The notes: generated from the letters alone by a model not told the origin. DNA of 64,000 nucleotides from JBGSYJ01 sp041748075 (GCA_041748075.1 JBGTDX010000116.1:62001-126000), one strand, 5' to 3'. Numbered from the stretch's first letter, positions 27,333 to 36,320 are shown. A program made the numbers and translations.

Positions 27333-27623
27333 ATGGCAGCCTACATCCTGGTGGACATCGACGTTCTCGACGCGGAGCGCTACGAAGACTACAAGCGGCT
27401 CGCCTCGGCCTCCATCGCCGCGCACGGCGGCCGGTATCTCGTTCGCGGCGGAGCCGTCGAGATCCTCGACGGTGGATGGAGACCCAATCGTTTCGTCGTT
27501 CTGGAATTTCCGTCGGTCGAGAAGGCGAAGGGATGGAGAAATTCGCCTGAGTATGCGGAAGCGAAGAAGATCCGCGACAGTTGCGCGCGGGCGAGGATGA
27601 TCGTCGTGGAGGGAATCGAGTAG
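27333..27623 (+). CDS. DUF1330-family protein
   Basis: 96 residues, a dimeric alpha-beta-barrel (ferredoxin-like) fold: AAYILVDIDVLDAERYEDYK at the start, AAHGGRYLVRGG, RFVVLEFPSVEKAKGWRNS and a C-terminal helix. DUF1330 proteins are small cytoplasmic proteins of unknown activity, similar to antibiotic-monooxygenase folds. GAAGGAGATTCTC precedes the ATG. It is 170 bases after the RND pump; no operon is evident. Confidence 0.88.
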   Translation: MAAYILVDIDVLDAERYEDYKRLASASIAAHGGRYLVRGGAVEILDGGWRPNRFVVLEFPSVEKAKGWRNSPEYAEAKKIRDSCARARMIVVEGIE

Positions 27624-27757
27624 ACGCACTACGAAGCGGCGGGGCGGCGACCTTCACGTAGCCCACGGCGCGAGCCGCGGGAAAGGGACCGAAACGGCCA
27701 CGATGGGTCGGCCCCGGCAGGGGCGACACTGAGCACGAGCTATCCGGAGGAGCCAAG

Positions 27758-29821
27758 TTGAAGAATCGGTGGGATGCATCCAGATTCAGCGAAGAGGGGC
27801 CCTCACCCCTGACCCCTCTCCCGCCGGGAGAGGGGAACCTCGAGCAACTCGTCTATCAGTCGCGTCTCGTGGGAGCGGAAGGAAGTCTCGTGCTCTGGGG
27901 CGGAGGGAACAACAGCATCAAGCGCACAGGCGTTGATCCGATGGGAAACACCATCGATGTGATGGACGTCAAGGGAAGTGGCAGTGACATGAAGACCATC
28001 ACCGCGGCGCAGTTTCCGGCCGTGAGGCTCGACTACGTCCGATCCCTTCTCGAGCGGGAGTCGCTGGAAGACGACGAGATGGTCGACTTTCTGGCTCGCT
28101 GCCTTCTCGATCCGAAAATGCCTCGACCGTCGATCGAGACACTCCTGCACGCGTTCCTTCCAGCTGCGGCGGTGCTGCACACGCACGCCGACGCAATTCT
28201 CGCGGTGACGAATAACCGCGGTCGTGAGATTACGGTTCGCGAATGCTTCGGAGACGACGTGCTGATCGTTCCGTACATACGGCCCGGATTCGCAATGAGC
28301 AAAGGGGTTGCAGACCTCGCTGCGGAATCAGCAAACGCGCGAGGACTCGTCATGATGAATCACGGGTTGCTCACTTGGGGAGAGACGCCGAAGGAGGCGT
28401 ACGACCGGCATGTCGAGCTCGTGACCGAGGCGGAAGAGTATCTGAACCGTCGGCGGGCGATACGCGGGCCGGCCGCGATTGCGGCTGCCGGGCCGTCGCG
28501 GATTGCGGAGCTTTCGTTGCAGATCCGCGGCGCGCTTTCTTCGAAGAGCCACGTCGTGCTTCGATTTGATGGCTCCGCGGAGGCGCTTGCCTTCGCGGCG
28601 ACACCGGGCCTCGAGGAGCTGGTTGCGAGGGGCGCCGCAACGCCCGATCATCTCCTTCACATCGGCCGTTATCCGCTCGTGTTTCGCCCGCAGGAGGGTG
28701 AGTCCGATGCTGAGGCCGTTGCGCGGGCACTTGCAGACCATCGGTCGAGATACGAAGCCTATTTCGGTGAGAATCAGGATGCTCCGGCGGAAATGCTCAG
28801 CAGCGATCCCAGAATCATCATCGCGCCGTGCGTGGGAATCTGGACTGCCGGGAAAGACGCTCGCGGATCTCGCATCGTCAGTGACATCTTCGTTCACACG
28901 CGGCGCATCATCGAGGATGCAGAGGGTGCGGGCGGCTACGAGTCGCTGCCCGATCGCGAGATGTGGCGGGGGGAGTACTGGCCGCTCGAGCTGTACAAGC
29001 TGACGCTTCTTCCGAAGGATAAGGAACTGGCGGGCCATGTTGCCATCGTTACCGGGGGCGCGCGGGGCATCGGACGAGCCGTCTCGATGCGTCTTGCTTC
29101 TGAGGGTGCCCACGTAGTCGTTGCGGACCTGAACGAAGAGGGAGCGCGGGAGGTTGCGCTGGAGATCTGCCGTCTGCAGGGACTCGATCGGGCATTCGGA
29201 GTGCGAATGGACGTCACGGATCCCTCCTCGGTGGAGGAAGGATTTCAGAAAATGGTACTTCGGTACGGCGGGGTCGATGTGGTGGTCAGCAATGCAGGCA
29301 TCGCAAAGGGTGGCGCGCTTCGGGATCTGGATGACGACGCCTGGCATCAGTCACTGGCGGTCAATACCACCGGGCACTTCTACGTCACGCGGGCGGCAAT
29401 GCGTGCGATGAAGCTTCAGGGGAGGGGCGGATCGGTGGTGTTCAACGCAACGAAGAACGTCACGGCCCCGGGAGCGGCATTCGGTGCGTACAGCGTGTCG
29501 AAGGCAGCCGAGGCGCAGCTTTGCCGGATCGCGGCGATCGAGGGAGCGGAGTTCGGGATCCGGGCCAATATGGTCAATCCCGACGCGGTGTTTGAAGATT
29601 CGCGGTTGTGGCAGGAGATCGGAAAGGAGCGTGCCGCAGCGCACGGCATCACACTCGAAGAGCTTCCCGATTTCTACCGCCAGCGCAATCTGCTGAAATT
29701 GAGTGTGACCGCGGAAGATGTGGCGGAGTCGGTGCTGTTCCTTGCTGGTCCGCGCTCGGCGAAGACGACGGGGACCATGATTCCCGTTGATGGCGGCGTG
29801 CGCGAAGCCTTTCCGCGGTAA
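27758..29821 (+). CDS. Bifunctional class II aldolase / short-chain dehydrogenase
   Basis: 687 residues. N-terminal class II aldolase domain (GGGNNSIKR, LHTHADAILAV zinc ligands; MMNHGLLTWG), then a short-chain dehydrogenase (residues ~430-685) with VTGGARGIGRAVSMRLASE (NAD(P)-binding TGxxxGIG), NAGIAKGG and the YSVSK catalytic Tyr/Lys. This is the rhamnulose-1-phosphate aldolase/lactaldehyde dehydrogenase arrangement of bacterial deoxysugar catabolism. Start is a TTG at 27758 after GGAGGAGCCAAG. Residues ~15-27 (EGPSPLTPLPPGEGN) are encoded by a palindromic repeat, not by family sequence. No sugar-transporter neighbours. Confidence 0.87.
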   Translation: MKNRWDASRFSEEGPSPLTPLPPGEGNLEQLVYQSRLVGAEGSLVLWGGGNNSIKRTGVDPMGNTIDVMDVKGSGSDMKTITAAQFPAVRLDYVRSLLERESLEDDEMVDFLARCLLDPKMPRPSIETLLHAFLPAAAVLHTHADAILAVTNNRGREITVRECFGDDVLIVPYIRPGFAMSKGVADLAAESANARGLVMMNHGLLTWGETPKEAYDRHVELVTEAEEYLNRRRAIRGPAAIAAAGPSRIAELSLQIRGALSSKSHVVLRFDGSAEALAFAATPGLEELVARGAATPDHLLHIGRYPLVFRPQEGESDAEAVARALADHRSRYEAYFGENQDAPAEMLSSDPRIIIAPCVGIWTAGKDARGSRIVSDIFVHTRRIIEDAEGAGGYESLPDREMWRGEYWPLELYKLTLLPKDKELAGHVAIVTGGARGIGRAVSMRLASEGAHVVVADLNEEGAREVALEICRLQGLDRAFGVRMDVTDPSSVEEGFQKMVLRYGGVDVVVSNAGIAKGGALRDLDDDAWHQSLAVNTTGHFYVTRAAMRAMKLQGRGGSVVFNATKNVTAPGAAFGAYSVSKAAEAQLCRIAAIEGAEFGIRANMVNPDAVFEDSRLWQEIGKERAAAHGITLEELPDFYRQRNLLKLSVTAEDVAESVLFLAGPRSAKTTGTMIPVDGGVREAFPR
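27799..27835. repeat. Palindromic repeat absorbed into a reading frame
   Basis: CCCTCACCCCTGACCCCTCTCCCGCCGGGAGAGGGG, the same family as in intergenic spots such as 30955 and 38272, sits inside the aldolase/dehydrogenase gene and is translated as a Pro/Gly-rich stretch between the usual start (KNRWDASRFS) and LEQLVYQSRLVGAEGSLVL. Confidence 0.7.
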
Positions 29822-29937
29822 TGACTGTGGCAGGGCACTCGATGCCTGCCTTTCGTTCGACTTCTAATGAACCCTGCCCGTTTTCATTCACGGTGACGCG
29901 GTCCGTCGCATGCAATCTTTTAATGAACCTGAGCCAG

Positions 29938-29969
29938 GTGGCCGAACATGCAATGCAATGTTCGGCCAC
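29938..29969. terminator. Hairpin GTGGCCGAACAT/ATGTTCGGCCAC
   Basis: 12-bp perfect inverted repeat with an 8-base loop, between the aldolase/dehydrogenase end and the opposing desaturase-like gene end. Members of the same family (core GCCGAACRT) are at 62994-63014 and 63054-63076, with a half copy at 59299-59311, all at gene ends. No strong T run, so it may be a REP-like element or a terminator. Confidence 0.6.
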
Positions 29970-29970
29970 T

Positions 29971-30891
29971 TCAGGATGCCACCGTTGGCCCTTCGGTTGA
30001 CTCCATCGGGTCCTCGCGCTCGATCTGCAAGTCACCCATCTCGTTGCGCCAGTCTTCGCGCTGTTCGATGAACGGGATCTGAATGATTTTCGGAAGGGTG
30101 ACATCATCCAGATCCTGCCATGCGGCAACGCCGATCCGGATCGACTGCTGAGGGATGTCCTCGCGGAAGGTTCCGTGCAGGAAGTCCCAGGCGCTGAACA
30201 GGCTCGACCAGTTGCTGTCGGTTTCGTTCCGGTAGTCCGAGTGGTGGATCCCGTGCATCCGCGGCGTCACGATCCAGCGTGATAGATCGCGATCCTGTTC
30301 CGGCGTCAGTTCGAGGTTCGAGTGCTGGAAGAAGATGGCAGGCATGAGCAGCAGTTGCCATACCGACATCGACAGCTCGCTGATACCGAACACTCGGACC
30401 TGTAGCATGCGAAAGAGTACCGAGAGCGACATCTCGCCGAAATGAAATCGGATTGCCGTCGTCGCATCGAGGTCGCGATCGACATGGTGCGCGAGGTGAA
30501 ACCGCCAGAAGAACGGGACTTTGTGATTGAGCCAGTGCCACCACCAGAGCGTGTAGTCGAGCAGCAGAACTCCCAGGAGGGTCCGCGCTGCGGGAGAAAG
30601 CTCCATCCGGTGAAGCAGCCCGAGCCGGTCTTTCTCAATCCGCCGGAACAGGGGAATGAGCAGCGCTGGCTGCAGCAGCGCCATCGACGCGGCACTCAGG
30701 CCCGCCATGGTGAAGTTGCGCGACGTCCTCACCGCTCGGGACTCTCTTTGTCTCCGCAGCGGCCGTCGTGTCTCAGCGATGAAGATGGCGAGAAACGATC
30801 CTCCGATGATCACAGGGCCGACCCACCGTGGGATTGTGGGAGTCTCGTGGCTACGCTCCAATTGGGTCGTTTTGCGTCTTCTGACTTTCAC
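29971..30891 (-). CDS. Sterol desaturase/fatty-acid hydroxylase-family membrane protein
   Basis: 306 residues with several hydrophobic helices and the histidine boxes of di-iron membrane hydroxylases: WHWLNH, FHLAHHVDRD and HGIHHSDYRNE. Enzymes of this family hydroxylate or desaturate lipids, sterols and carotenoids, or cleave ether lipids. The particular lipid is unknown. The C-terminal ~70 residues are soluble and acidic. The gene is convergent with the aldolase/dehydrogenase gene, separated by a palindromic repeat. Confidence 0.85.
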   Translation of the reverse strand: MKVRRRKTTQLERSHETPTIPRWVGPVIIGGSFLAIFIAETRRPLRRQRESRAVRTSRNFTMAGLSAASMALLQPALLIPLFRRIEKDRLGLLHRMELSPAARTLLGVLLLDYTLWWWHWLNHKVPFFWRFHLAHHVDRDLDATTAIRFHFGEMSLSVLFRMLQVRVFGISELSMSVWQLLLMPAIFFQHSNLELTPEQDRDLSRWIVTPRMHGIHHSDYRNETDSNWSSLFSAWDFLHGTFREDIPQQSIRIGVAAWQDLDDVTLPKIIQIPFIEQREDWRNEMGDLQIEREDPMESTEGPTVAS

Positions 30892-31208
30892 GGAAGTGTT
30901 TTACCAGAACGCCGGCGCGGACGCATCGACGGTGCCGTGAGTGCTCGCGTGGAATCCCCTCTCCCCGCCGCAGCCTGGAGAGGGCAGGGGTGAAGAGCTT
31001 TGCAACGAGGGCGAATCATGCCAGAGCAACTCCGGACCCGACGCCCCTCACCCGGCTCGCTGCACTTCACGCAATGGGAAATCATCTTGAATTCCGCTCG
31101 CCACCCTCTCCCCGCTCACGCGGGGCGAGGGTAGCCGCACTGCCGTGAGCTCAAAACTCAACATCTTCGTCGCTCCATTTCCGCCGAATTTGCTACACTG
31201 AACGAGCT
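30892..31208. other. Repeat-filled intergenic gap
   Basis: No gene. It holds pieces of the CCCTCACC/GGGAGAGGG family: 30955-30991, a CCCTCACCCGGCTCGCTGC part at 31044-31062 and 31100-31133. A -10-like TACACT (31194-31199) lies ten bases before the GTG of the GH15 gene, suggesting a nearly leaderless mRNA; there is no matching -35 hexamer. Confidence 0.5.
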
Positions 31209-33008
31209 GTGCCGTATCAGCCGATCGAGAATTATGGGGTCATCGGAGACCTGCACACGGTCGCCCTCGTGGGGATGGACGGCTCGATCGACTTCCTCTG
31301 TTTTCCACGATTCGACTCTCCCACGGTCTTTGCCGCACTCCTCGGAGATGAAAACGGCGGGCGATTCAAGATCGCACCGACTTGGGGCGAGATCCGCCAG
31401 AAGCAGCTCTACCTTCCCGACACGAACATCCTGTTGACCCGTTTTCTCGCCGATGAAGGTGTTGCCGAAATCTCCGACTACATGCCCATCGGCAACCAGG
31501 GCCCCCAGGACCTCGTCAGGCGAGTCAAGGCCGTCCGCGGAGACATTCAACTTCGCATGGTTTGCGCTCCTCGCTTCGACTACGGGAGAGCCTCGCACCG
31601 GACCGAGAAACGGGACGGTGAGGTCCTGTTCATCTCGGAAGGACAGGACGGAACGGTTCTCCGGCTGCGCTCGGAAGTCCCGGTGGAAATCGTCAACGGG
31701 GATGCGTACGCGACCTTTCTTCTCAAAGCTGGAACCAGCATCTCGTTCGTTCTCGAGGATGGGAGCTTCGCAGAGTCTCCTTCAGCGGCAGCGCACTACG
31801 TCTCCGATTCGTTCAAGGAGACGATGAACTTCTGGCACCACTGGGCGCGCAAGTCTCTCTACCGCGGCCGCTGGCGCGAGATGGTCACCAGGTCTGCGCT
31901 GGTTCTGAAGATGCTCGTCTCGGCGGAGTACGGATCGATTGTCGCCGCGCCAACTTTCGGGCTCCCTGAAGAGATCGGCGGGTCGCGAAACTGGGACTAT
32001 CGATATACGTGGATTCGTGATGCGTCGTTCACGATCTATGGGCTGATGCGACTCGGGTACACCGAGGAAGCTGAGGCGTTCATGAAATGGATCGAGCAGC
32101 GGTGCCAGGAGCTCGGCGACGCGGGAACTCTGCAGCTGATGTACGGGATCGATGGCCATCGCAATCTGCATGAAGAGATCCTGCCGCACCTGGAGGGCTA
32201 CCGAAAGTCGTATCCCGTCCGCATCGGCAATGGAGCATTTGATCAACTCCAGCTCGACATCTATGGAGAGCTGATGGACTCGGTCTACCTCGCGAACAAA
32301 TACGGACGGCCGATCTCGTACGACTTCTGGACGAATCTCACACGCCTGATCGAATGGATCGGTGAAAACTGGCACCTTCCCGATGAGGGCATCTGGGAGG
32401 TTCGCGGCGGTCGCAGGGAGTTTCTCAATTCGAGAGTCATGAGCTGGGTTGCCCTGGATCGAGGCATCAGGCTTGCTGAGAAGCGATCGTTTCCTGCGGC
32501 CGTGCAACGCTGGAGAGCTATCCGGGACGACATTTATCGCGACGTTTACGAGAACTTCTGGGATTCGGAGCTCAAGACGTTCGTGCAGTACAAGGGATCG
32601 AAGACCGTTGACGCCTCTGCCCTGCTCATGCCGCTGGTCCGATTCATTGGATCGAGCGACCCGCGGTGGCTCTCGACGCTCCGGGCCATCGAAGACTCGC
32701 TCGTCGAAGACTCGTTCGTGCATCGATACAACATCGGGTCTGCAGCGGCCGATGCTCTGCCCGGATCAGAGGGAACGTTCTCGATCTGTACCTTCTGGTA
32801 TGTGGAGTGTCTTTCCCGTGCGGGGAATGTCGACAAGGCCCGGTTCTTTTTCGAGAAGGCGCTCGGATACGCGAACCATCTCGGTCTCTACGGAGAGGAG
32901 CTGGGCCCACGGGGCGAGCACCTCGGCAATTTCCCCCAGGCTTTCACGCACCTCGCGCTGATCAGCGCCGCATATGACCTGGACCGCTCGCTCAAGGGGC
33001 GGGACTAG
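31209..33008 (+). CDS. GH15 glucoamylase/trehalase-like glycoside hydrolase
   Basis: 599 residues. It starts IENYGVIGDLHTVALVGMDG with DFLCFPRFDSPTVFAALL, the N-terminal beta-sandwich of GH15 enzymes of the glucoamylase and acid-trehalase type. The (alpha/alpha)6 catalytic domain includes RNWDYRYTWIRDASFTIYG and later GIWEVRGGRREF (catalytic-acid region) and CTFWYVECLSRAG. Likely activity is alpha-glucan or trehalose hydrolysis in the cytoplasm, as no signal peptide is visible. Start is a GTG at 31209 with little ribosome-binding sequence; the downstream response regulator is on the other strand. Confidence 0.9.
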   Translation: MPYQPIENYGVIGDLHTVALVGMDGSIDFLCFPRFDSPTVFAALLGDENGGRFKIAPTWGEIRQKQLYLPDTNILLTRFLADEGVAEISDYMPIGNQGPQDLVRRVKAVRGDIQLRMVCAPRFDYGRASHRTEKRDGEVLFISEGQDGTVLRLRSEVPVEIVNGDAYATFLLKAGTSISFVLEDGSFAESPSAAAHYVSDSFKETMNFWHHWARKSLYRGRWREMVTRSALVLKMLVSAEYGSIVAAPTFGLPEEIGGSRNWDYRYTWIRDASFTIYGLMRLGYTEEAEAFMKWIEQRCQELGDAGTLQLMYGIDGHRNLHEEILPHLEGYRKSYPVRIGNGAFDQLQLDIYGELMDSVYLANKYGRPISYDFWTNLTRLIEWIGENWHLPDEGIWEVRGGRREFLNSRVMSWVALDRGIRLAEKRSFPAAVQRWRAIRDDIYRDVYENFWDSELKTFVQYKGSKTVDASALLMPLVRFIGSSDPRWLSTLRAIEDSLVEDSFVHRYNIGSAAADALPGSEGTFSICTFWYVECLSRAGNVDKARFFFEKALGYANHLGLYGEELGPRGEHLGNFPQAFTHLALISAAYDLDRSLKGRD

Positions 33009-33099
33009 CGAGGCCAGAAGGGCGCGGGATCCGGTTTCATCTGGCGTAGTCTTCCGTTTCGAGTGGTGAGGCCGGCCGGTCATCGCGGCTCGCGCGCCC

Positions 33100-33504
33100 T
33101 CAGGCAAATGCTGCCGATGAGTCGCTCTCCGGGGCGGTTGCCGAGTCGGAGCGGAGAGCCTCTGCAGCTTCGCGCAGAAGATCCTGCAGATTGAAGGGCT
33201 TCGCCATGATCTTCCAGACGAGGTCCTTCCGCAGATTTTCCACGATTCCGGGAACGGCCGCGGTAAGGACGATGATCCGCGGGGGAGGCGCATTCTCGGC
33301 GATCCAGTCCACTACGGCAACGCCGTCCGTACGCGGCATCATGAGGTCGAGCACGAGCAGGTTGAAGCTGCTCGCCTCGAGCTTTGCGATGGCGTCGGCG
33401 CCGTCGACGGCGGTCTCGACCTCGTAGCCGGTTCTGGTGAAGAGATGAGCCGTCAGGGTTCGAATTGCTTCATCGTCGTCGACCACGAGGACTCTAGCCG
33501 GCAT
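33100..33504 (-). CDS. Single-domain response regulator
   Basis: 134 residues: a CheY-like receiver domain only, with a C-terminal Ser/Asp/Glu-rich tail of about 15 residues. Acidic pocket Asp9-Asp11, phospho-acceptor Asp53 (LVLDLMMP), Thr81 (VLTAA) and Lys102 (KPFN) are all present, so phosphorylation should work. There is no DNA-binding output domain and no kinase gene nearby, so it probably acts through a phosphorelay or protein target elsewhere. Confidence 0.92.
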   Translation of the reverse strand: MPARVLVVDDDEAIRTLTAHLFTRTGYEVETAVDGADAIAKLEASSFNLLVLDLMMPRTDGVAVVDWIAENAPPPRIIVLTAAVPGIVENLRKDLVWKIMAKPFNLQDLLREAAEALRSDSATAPESDSSAAFA

Positions 33505-33606
33505 CGCGCAGACTCCTCCTGCTGCATGATCGGTAACTCGGACTCTCGAACATCGCCGTCAACTTAGCAAAACGGCTGCCATCCGAATGCAAATAATCCA
33601 TTTTCG

Positions 33607-33726
33607 TCAGGTTCTGACCATGGCTGCCACTGCCTTTGCGAGCCCCGAGGGATCCACCGCCGTGCGTAGCTTCTCGATCTCCTCAGGTTTGAAACGAACC
33701 GCCAGGACCTCCCGGCGTAGAATCAA
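33607..33726 (-). CDS. Possible 39-residue small protein
   Basis: Minus-strand frame from a TTG at 33726 (AGGATGC upstream) to a stop at 33607: begins ILRREVLAVRFKPEEIEKL and ends AKAVAAMVRT. The strand-turn-helix pattern (LAVRF, PEEIEKL) is like ribbon-helix-helix antitoxin N-termini, but it is short and no toxin partner is adjacent. It lies between the response regulator and a small membrane protein. Low certainty. Confidence 0.25.
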   Translation of the reverse strand: MILRREVLAVRFKPEEIEKLRTAVDPSGLAKAVAAMVRT

Positions 33727-33750
33727 GCATCCTGGTGAGGGCTGGGGGCT

Positions 33751-34056
33751 TCACGACCGGGTGCGATCCCCGAAAAGTCGAGGACCCAGAGGTGCAATGA
33801 ACTTGACCAACAGCCATGACGCTCCGCCCCAGATTCCGACATTCAGCACGATGAGAATCACGAGAATCGCGGCGCGTACGTTGATCTCCAGTTCCGTCCA
33901 GTCGCCCCACCTATCCATCACGTTGAGAGCCGCCAGTGCGGGCCATGCCGGCCATGCCCAGGGCGAGTACCAGGAGAAGAGCGTCATCGCGATCCCGAAG
34001 AGCGCGTGAAGAAACTCGGGGCTCACCCGTGGTTTGTCCGAGGACCGCTTCGTCAC
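33751..34056 (-). CDS. Small membrane protein coupled to the DUF1223 gene
   Basis: 101 residues with a short basic start (TKRSSDKPR), one helix around FGIAMTLFSWYSPWAWPAWP and a second, stronger one in VRAAILVILIVLNVGIWGG, then LVKFIAPLGPRLFG. No named family. Its GTG at 34056 overlaps the stop codon of the DUF1223 gene by four bases (GTGA), which argues that this shorter start is the real one, even though the frame runs back to 34146. Confidence 0.65.
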   Translation of the reverse strand: MTKRSSDKPRVSPEFLHALFGIAMTLFSWYSPWAWPAWPALAALNVMDRWGDWTELEINVRAAILVILIVLNVGIWGGASWLLVKFIAPLGPRLFGDRTRS

Positions 34057-34868
34057 CGTTCCGGGTTCCGCACAGCGGCTGCGAAGATCTCGAGTGTCCG
34101 GGAGTCCTGAATGAACGCTGCGACTCCGAGGTGCTGTGGATGCCATTCAGGATCGGCCGGGATCCGAATCGATTTCGTCTGGAGTGCGAGCGGCTCCGAT
34201 GCCCAGCGGACGATGTGGTCATTCCGGAGAGCTCGTCCGGAGTTTTCGCCGCGGCGGACCGCTGTCGTAATCCCATTCTCGAACAGCACGACGTTCAGCT
34301 TCACCATGCCCGAGTTATGGGACGGATCTGCTCGTGCCTCCAGCTCAACGTGCACGACGGCGGCAGAGGGCTTCACCGATCGGATCGACACGAAGCCGCG
34401 GCTTTCGCGTCCCAGCTGGCGAGCGATCTCCGCGCGAACGGCCCGCTCTGAGGAACCGACGAGCTGAGTCTGTCCGTTGAGGATCAGCTGCGGGGTATAG
34501 ACTTGTGAGGACCGCATCACACGAGCGTATTCACGCTGTCGCGCTGACCACTGCGCGGAAGAGAAGGGGTCCGACCATCCGAGGCGGTTCCAATAATCGA
34601 CGTGCCAGGCCAGAGGAATGACGGTTCCGCCGGCGAAACCTTCCGTCCCGAGCGCCGTCAGGAGCCGATCCGCGGGAGGACAGCTCGAGCACCCCTGCGA
34701 GGTGAAGAGCTCGAGAACGACAGAGCCGCCCTGCGAGGCGGGCTGAGTTTTTTCTGCAGGTTTCGGCGCCGCCTCGGCGTCGTGCAAAAGCCACGAGACG
34801 AGAGCGACCATGCAGATGACTCCGACGAGGATCAACGCTCCGCTGCCGGCTTTGGACATACGATTCAT
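34053..34868 (-). CDS. DUF1223-family membrane-anchored thioredoxin-fold protein
   Basis: 271 residues with an N-terminal anchor (ALILVGVICMVALVSWLL) and ~25-residue linker. The DUF1223 domain has LELFTSQGCSSCPPADRLL, a CxxC-like active site in a thioredoxin-like fold, followed by IPLAWHVDYWNRLGW. The role in the family is not established; a periplasmic redox function is plausible. The downstream small membrane gene overlaps its stop codon. Confidence 0.88.
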   Translation of the reverse strand: MNRMSKAGSGALILVGVICMVALVSWLLHDAEAAPKPAEKTQPASQGGSVVLELFTSQGCSSCPPADRLLTALGTEGFAGGTVIPLAWHVDYWNRLGWSDPFSSAQWSARQREYARVMRSSQVYTPQLILNGQTQLVGSSERAVRAEIARQLGRESRGFVSIRSVKPSAAVVHVELEARADPSHNSGMVKLNVVLFENGITTAVRRGENSGRALRNDHIVRWASEPLALQTKSIRIPADPEWHPQHLGVAAFIQDSRTLEIFAAAVRNPER

Positions 34869-34917
34869 ACGTGTCCTACGAATTACGGATGGCCTCCGGT
34901 TTTGGCCGTCAATGACT

Positions 34918-35862
34918 TCAGAGATCGATCCGCATTCCTTCTTCCGCCACCTGGCTTCCCGCTTTCTCGATCTCAGCGCGTGCAGTCCCGCCGCGGGTCA
35001 ATGCAGGGTTCGAGTGATTCAGGTGAATGAAATGGATCTTGTTGCGTTCAGAAATTGGCAGCCGGCTGAATCGACTGAGCGACTCGATGATGAAGGGATG
35101 GGGAATGTCCGCCATGCTGCGCCCCGGCAACTCTCCGTCCGCGTAGAAAGTTCCATCGAGCAACGCGGTGTCTACCTCCGCGATGACCGACTCGATCGGC
35201 GTTTCCCACTTCTCCCACTTGTCGATATCGGGGATGTAGAGGACGGAGCTGAAAGGCCCCTCAATGATGAAACCCACGGTCTCGCTGTACTCGTCCCGGT
35301 GAGGCACGAGAATGGGGGAGACTGAAATGCGTGCATTGAGGCGCACGGGAGTCCGATGCGCCAGCGATCGGAGCTCGATGTTGCGCAAGATGACGAGTTG
35401 TTCCCACGGGCCATTCGTCCGGAGAAATCGCTCCATTCGAGGCATGGCGTAGACCGGTATCTGCCGCGCGCCCATGACTTCCCTTCCGAGGTGAATCAGT
35501 CCGGCGTAGTGACCAATGTGGGCGTGAGTGAGGAAGATGCCGTCGAGAGCCGGCCCCTCGGGTCGGGGAGCGACCCGTTCGATCACGCGCAGTTGTTCAC
35601 GAAAGTCGGGCGTTGCGTCGATGAGCCATCGTTCGCCCGATTCGGGATCGACGATTGCGAGCGAAGAAACCATCCGGCGCTCCCGCGGATCGGCCCAGGC
35701 GCGCTCACAGTGAGGTTGGCGACATCCGGCCTGAGGCAGACCGCCGTCCTGGGCAATTCCGAGGATCAGGACGAATGGGGCGTTCGAGGAAGGGAGGGGC
35801 GCTGGCCCGCTGGCACAGCCGGCACCGAGGATGAGGAGCCCGAACGCGATGAGCCGGGACAT
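34918..35862 (-). CDS. PqqB-like metallo-beta-lactamase-fold lipoprotein
   Basis: 314 residues with a lipobox (LLILGAGC). The body starts FVLILGIAQDGGLPQAGC, the N-terminus of PqqB-related MBL proteins (QDGGxPQ). The zinc motif reads LTHAHIGHYAGL: HxHxGH rather than HxHxDH, common in this subfamily. Later SVLYIPDIDKWEKW (metal-ligand Asp) and HLNHSNP are present. It is exported and membrane-anchored here, unlike PqqB, and there are no other pqq genes, so it is a paralogue with an unknown substrate. Confidence 0.82.
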   Translation of the reverse strand: MSRLIAFGLLILGAGCASGPAPLPSSNAPFVLILGIAQDGGLPQAGCRQPHCERAWADPRERRMVSSLAIVDPESGERWLIDATPDFREQLRVIERVAPRPEGPALDGIFLTHAHIGHYAGLIHLGREVMGARQIPVYAMPRMERFLRTNGPWEQLVILRNIELRSLAHRTPVRLNARISVSPILVPHRDEYSETVGFIIEGPFSSVLYIPDIDKWEKWETPIESVIAEVDTALLDGTFYADGELPGRSMADIPHPFIIESLSRFSRLPISERNKIHFIHLNHSNPALTRGGTARAEIEKAGSQVAEEGMRIDL

Positions 35863-35912
35863 GCCGGGATGCTACCACGCGGTCAGGCACAGGGAATGCA
35901 CGGGCTCGTTGC

Positions 35913-36320
35913 ATGAGATCAATACTCGCCTTTACGCTCGTCATTCTGGCTACGGCATGCATCCGGTACGATCCAGGCGTTCAGCCCGTTTTCACCGATG
36001 CGAAACGGGTTAGCCTGACGGCGACCCAGAGGAGCGCGAACGTCGTGCTGCTCCGGTTGACGAACGGCTCGGACTCGGCGATCGGCTACAACCTCTGCGC
36101 CTCATCGCTCGAGAGGCAGGACGAAACCTGGACGCAGATGCCGTCCGACATCATGTGCACGATGGAGCTGCGAACCCTCTCTTCGGGTGCGACCGCGAGC
36201 TTCGAACGTGAGATCCGGGAAGCGATCACGCCCGGGACCTATCGGTTCCGCACGGCGGTCGAGTCACCGCTCGGAGTGCGAAGCGTCGGTGTCGTGAGCA
36301 ACGCGATCAGTCTTCAGTAG
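35913..36320 (+). CDS. Small lipoprotein, unknown function
   Basis: 135 residues: lipobox ILATAC after a short hydrophobic leader, then a beta-rich, Ig-like domain (VVLLRLTNGSDSAIGYNLC; TYRFRTAVESPLGVRS) with a conserved cysteine pair (NLCAS, IMCTM) that may form a disulfide. It is divergent from the PqqB-like lipoprotein and its last 14 bases overlap the end of the S9 peptidase gene on the other strand. Confidence 0.65.
   Translation: MRSILAFTLVILATACIRYDPGVQPVFTDAKRVSLTATQRSANVVLLRLTNGSDSAIGYNLCASSLERQDETWTQMPSDIMCTMELRTLSSGATASFEREIREAITPGTYRFRTAVESPLGVRSVGVVSNAISLQ

Noticed and set aside
25241..27334. 697-codon minus-strand frame opposite the RND pump
   Set aside because: Shadow of the pump gene, with no domain and implausible composition.
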